Below, piece after piece: positions 62,048 through 62,102 of a stretch of DNA of 62,102 nt; position 1 is the first letter of the stretch; each line of letters opens with the position of its first letter. The stretch lies in contig CAJTOH010000022.1 of the NCBI GenBank assembly GCA_910577685.1, positions 1-62,102 on the forward strand, given 5' to 3'. Below the pieces are notes generated by a model, which saw nothing but the letters and a program-made list of their open reading frames with translations, searched no databases and was not told the DNA's origin. The position numbers and the translations under genes are program-made. The stretch comes from an uncultured Dorea sp. (lineage in GTDB: Bacteria; Bacillota; Clostridia; Lachnospirales; Lachnospiraceae).

Positions 62048-62102
62048 GTTACTGTTCACTCCGTGACCAGCAACACGCTTCGCGATGCACAGAAATCGCA
62101 AA
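62048..62102. mobile_element. Second copy of the 141-bp miniature element (cut by window end)
   Basis: All 55 bases are identical to 27160-27214, beginning with the terminal repeat GTTACTGTTCAC. The other end lies outside the window. Confidence 0.9.

Overview
The window looks like chromosome of an anaerobic, Gram-positive, gut-type Firmicute, most likely a Lachnospiraceae (Clostridium scindens / Dorea / Blautia-like). The evidence is the gene content (YhaM-type HD exonuclease, MutS2, a glycyl radical enzyme with activase, LarB with a nickel ECF transporter, DUF3842, DUF4867, DUF5107-TPR), strong AGGAGG ribosome binding sites, TTGACA/TATAAT-type promoters with 17-nt spacers, and many intrinsic terminators. 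Names below rest on reading protein motifs; no database search was possible.

Region by region. 1-400: tail of an IS110-family transposase. 0.6-9.4 kb: housekeeping and envelope genes: YhaM-like exonuclease, a 52-bp tandem repeat array, an HtrA-like protein without its catalytic His and Asp, MutS2, an OmpR/HisKA two-component pair, a SPOR amidase and an FMN-binding lipoprotein coupled to a chemoreceptor. 11.5-17.3 kb: a DeoR-led operon (GatZ-like, GatY-like, FGGY kinase, GatD-like) for a hexitol or ketohexose. 17.3-21.8 kb: an operon of glycyl radical enzyme activase, glycyl radical enzyme of unknown substrate, and a GntR/LacI-type regulator. 21.8-27.1 kb: nickel ECF transporter (CbiO, CbiQ, CbiMN fusion) and LarB behind a structured leader RNA, then DUF3842 and an MFS transporter. 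27.1-31.6 kb: a miniature mobile element, aminopeptidase P, a truncated secreted protein, and an MFS/AraC pair. 31.6-41.3 kb: a polyol/sugar island with a sugar ABC transporter, two zinc dehydrogenases, an SDR, an FGGY kinase and a ROK regulator. 41.3-42.4 kb: remnant of a conjugative element with a probable type I toxin gene. 42.4-49.1 kb: an AraC-controlled unit (dehydrogenase, metal-site-deficient M24 protein, divergent DUF5107-TPR protein). 49.1-59 kb: pentose and ketose metabolism (two FGGY kinases, ROK, two HAD phosphatases, RpiB/LacAB, L-fucose/arabinose isomerase family, DUF4867, PfkB). 59-62 kb: an ABC transporter and a second copy of the miniature element.

The dominant theme is accessory carbohydrate and polyol catabolism: four FGGY kinases, four zinc-dependent dehydrogenases, one SDR and at least six dedicated regulators. 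Shared DNA sites suggest three regulons. A TTGGTATT-N7-AATACCAA palindrome links the glycyl radical operon to the FGGY kinase at 37.5-38.9 kb. A 16-bp identical, same-orientation site links the two target operons of the AraC gene at 44.7 kb. A GTTTARTTAAGT site just downstream of two promoters links the ROK gene at 40.1 kb to the ABC transporter operon. The most novel-looking items are the larB leader with repeated C(AGAA)G hairpins, one of which is mutually exclusive with a terminator; the unassigned glycyl radical enzyme beside a class II aldolase operon; and the overlooked 33-residue toxin locus.
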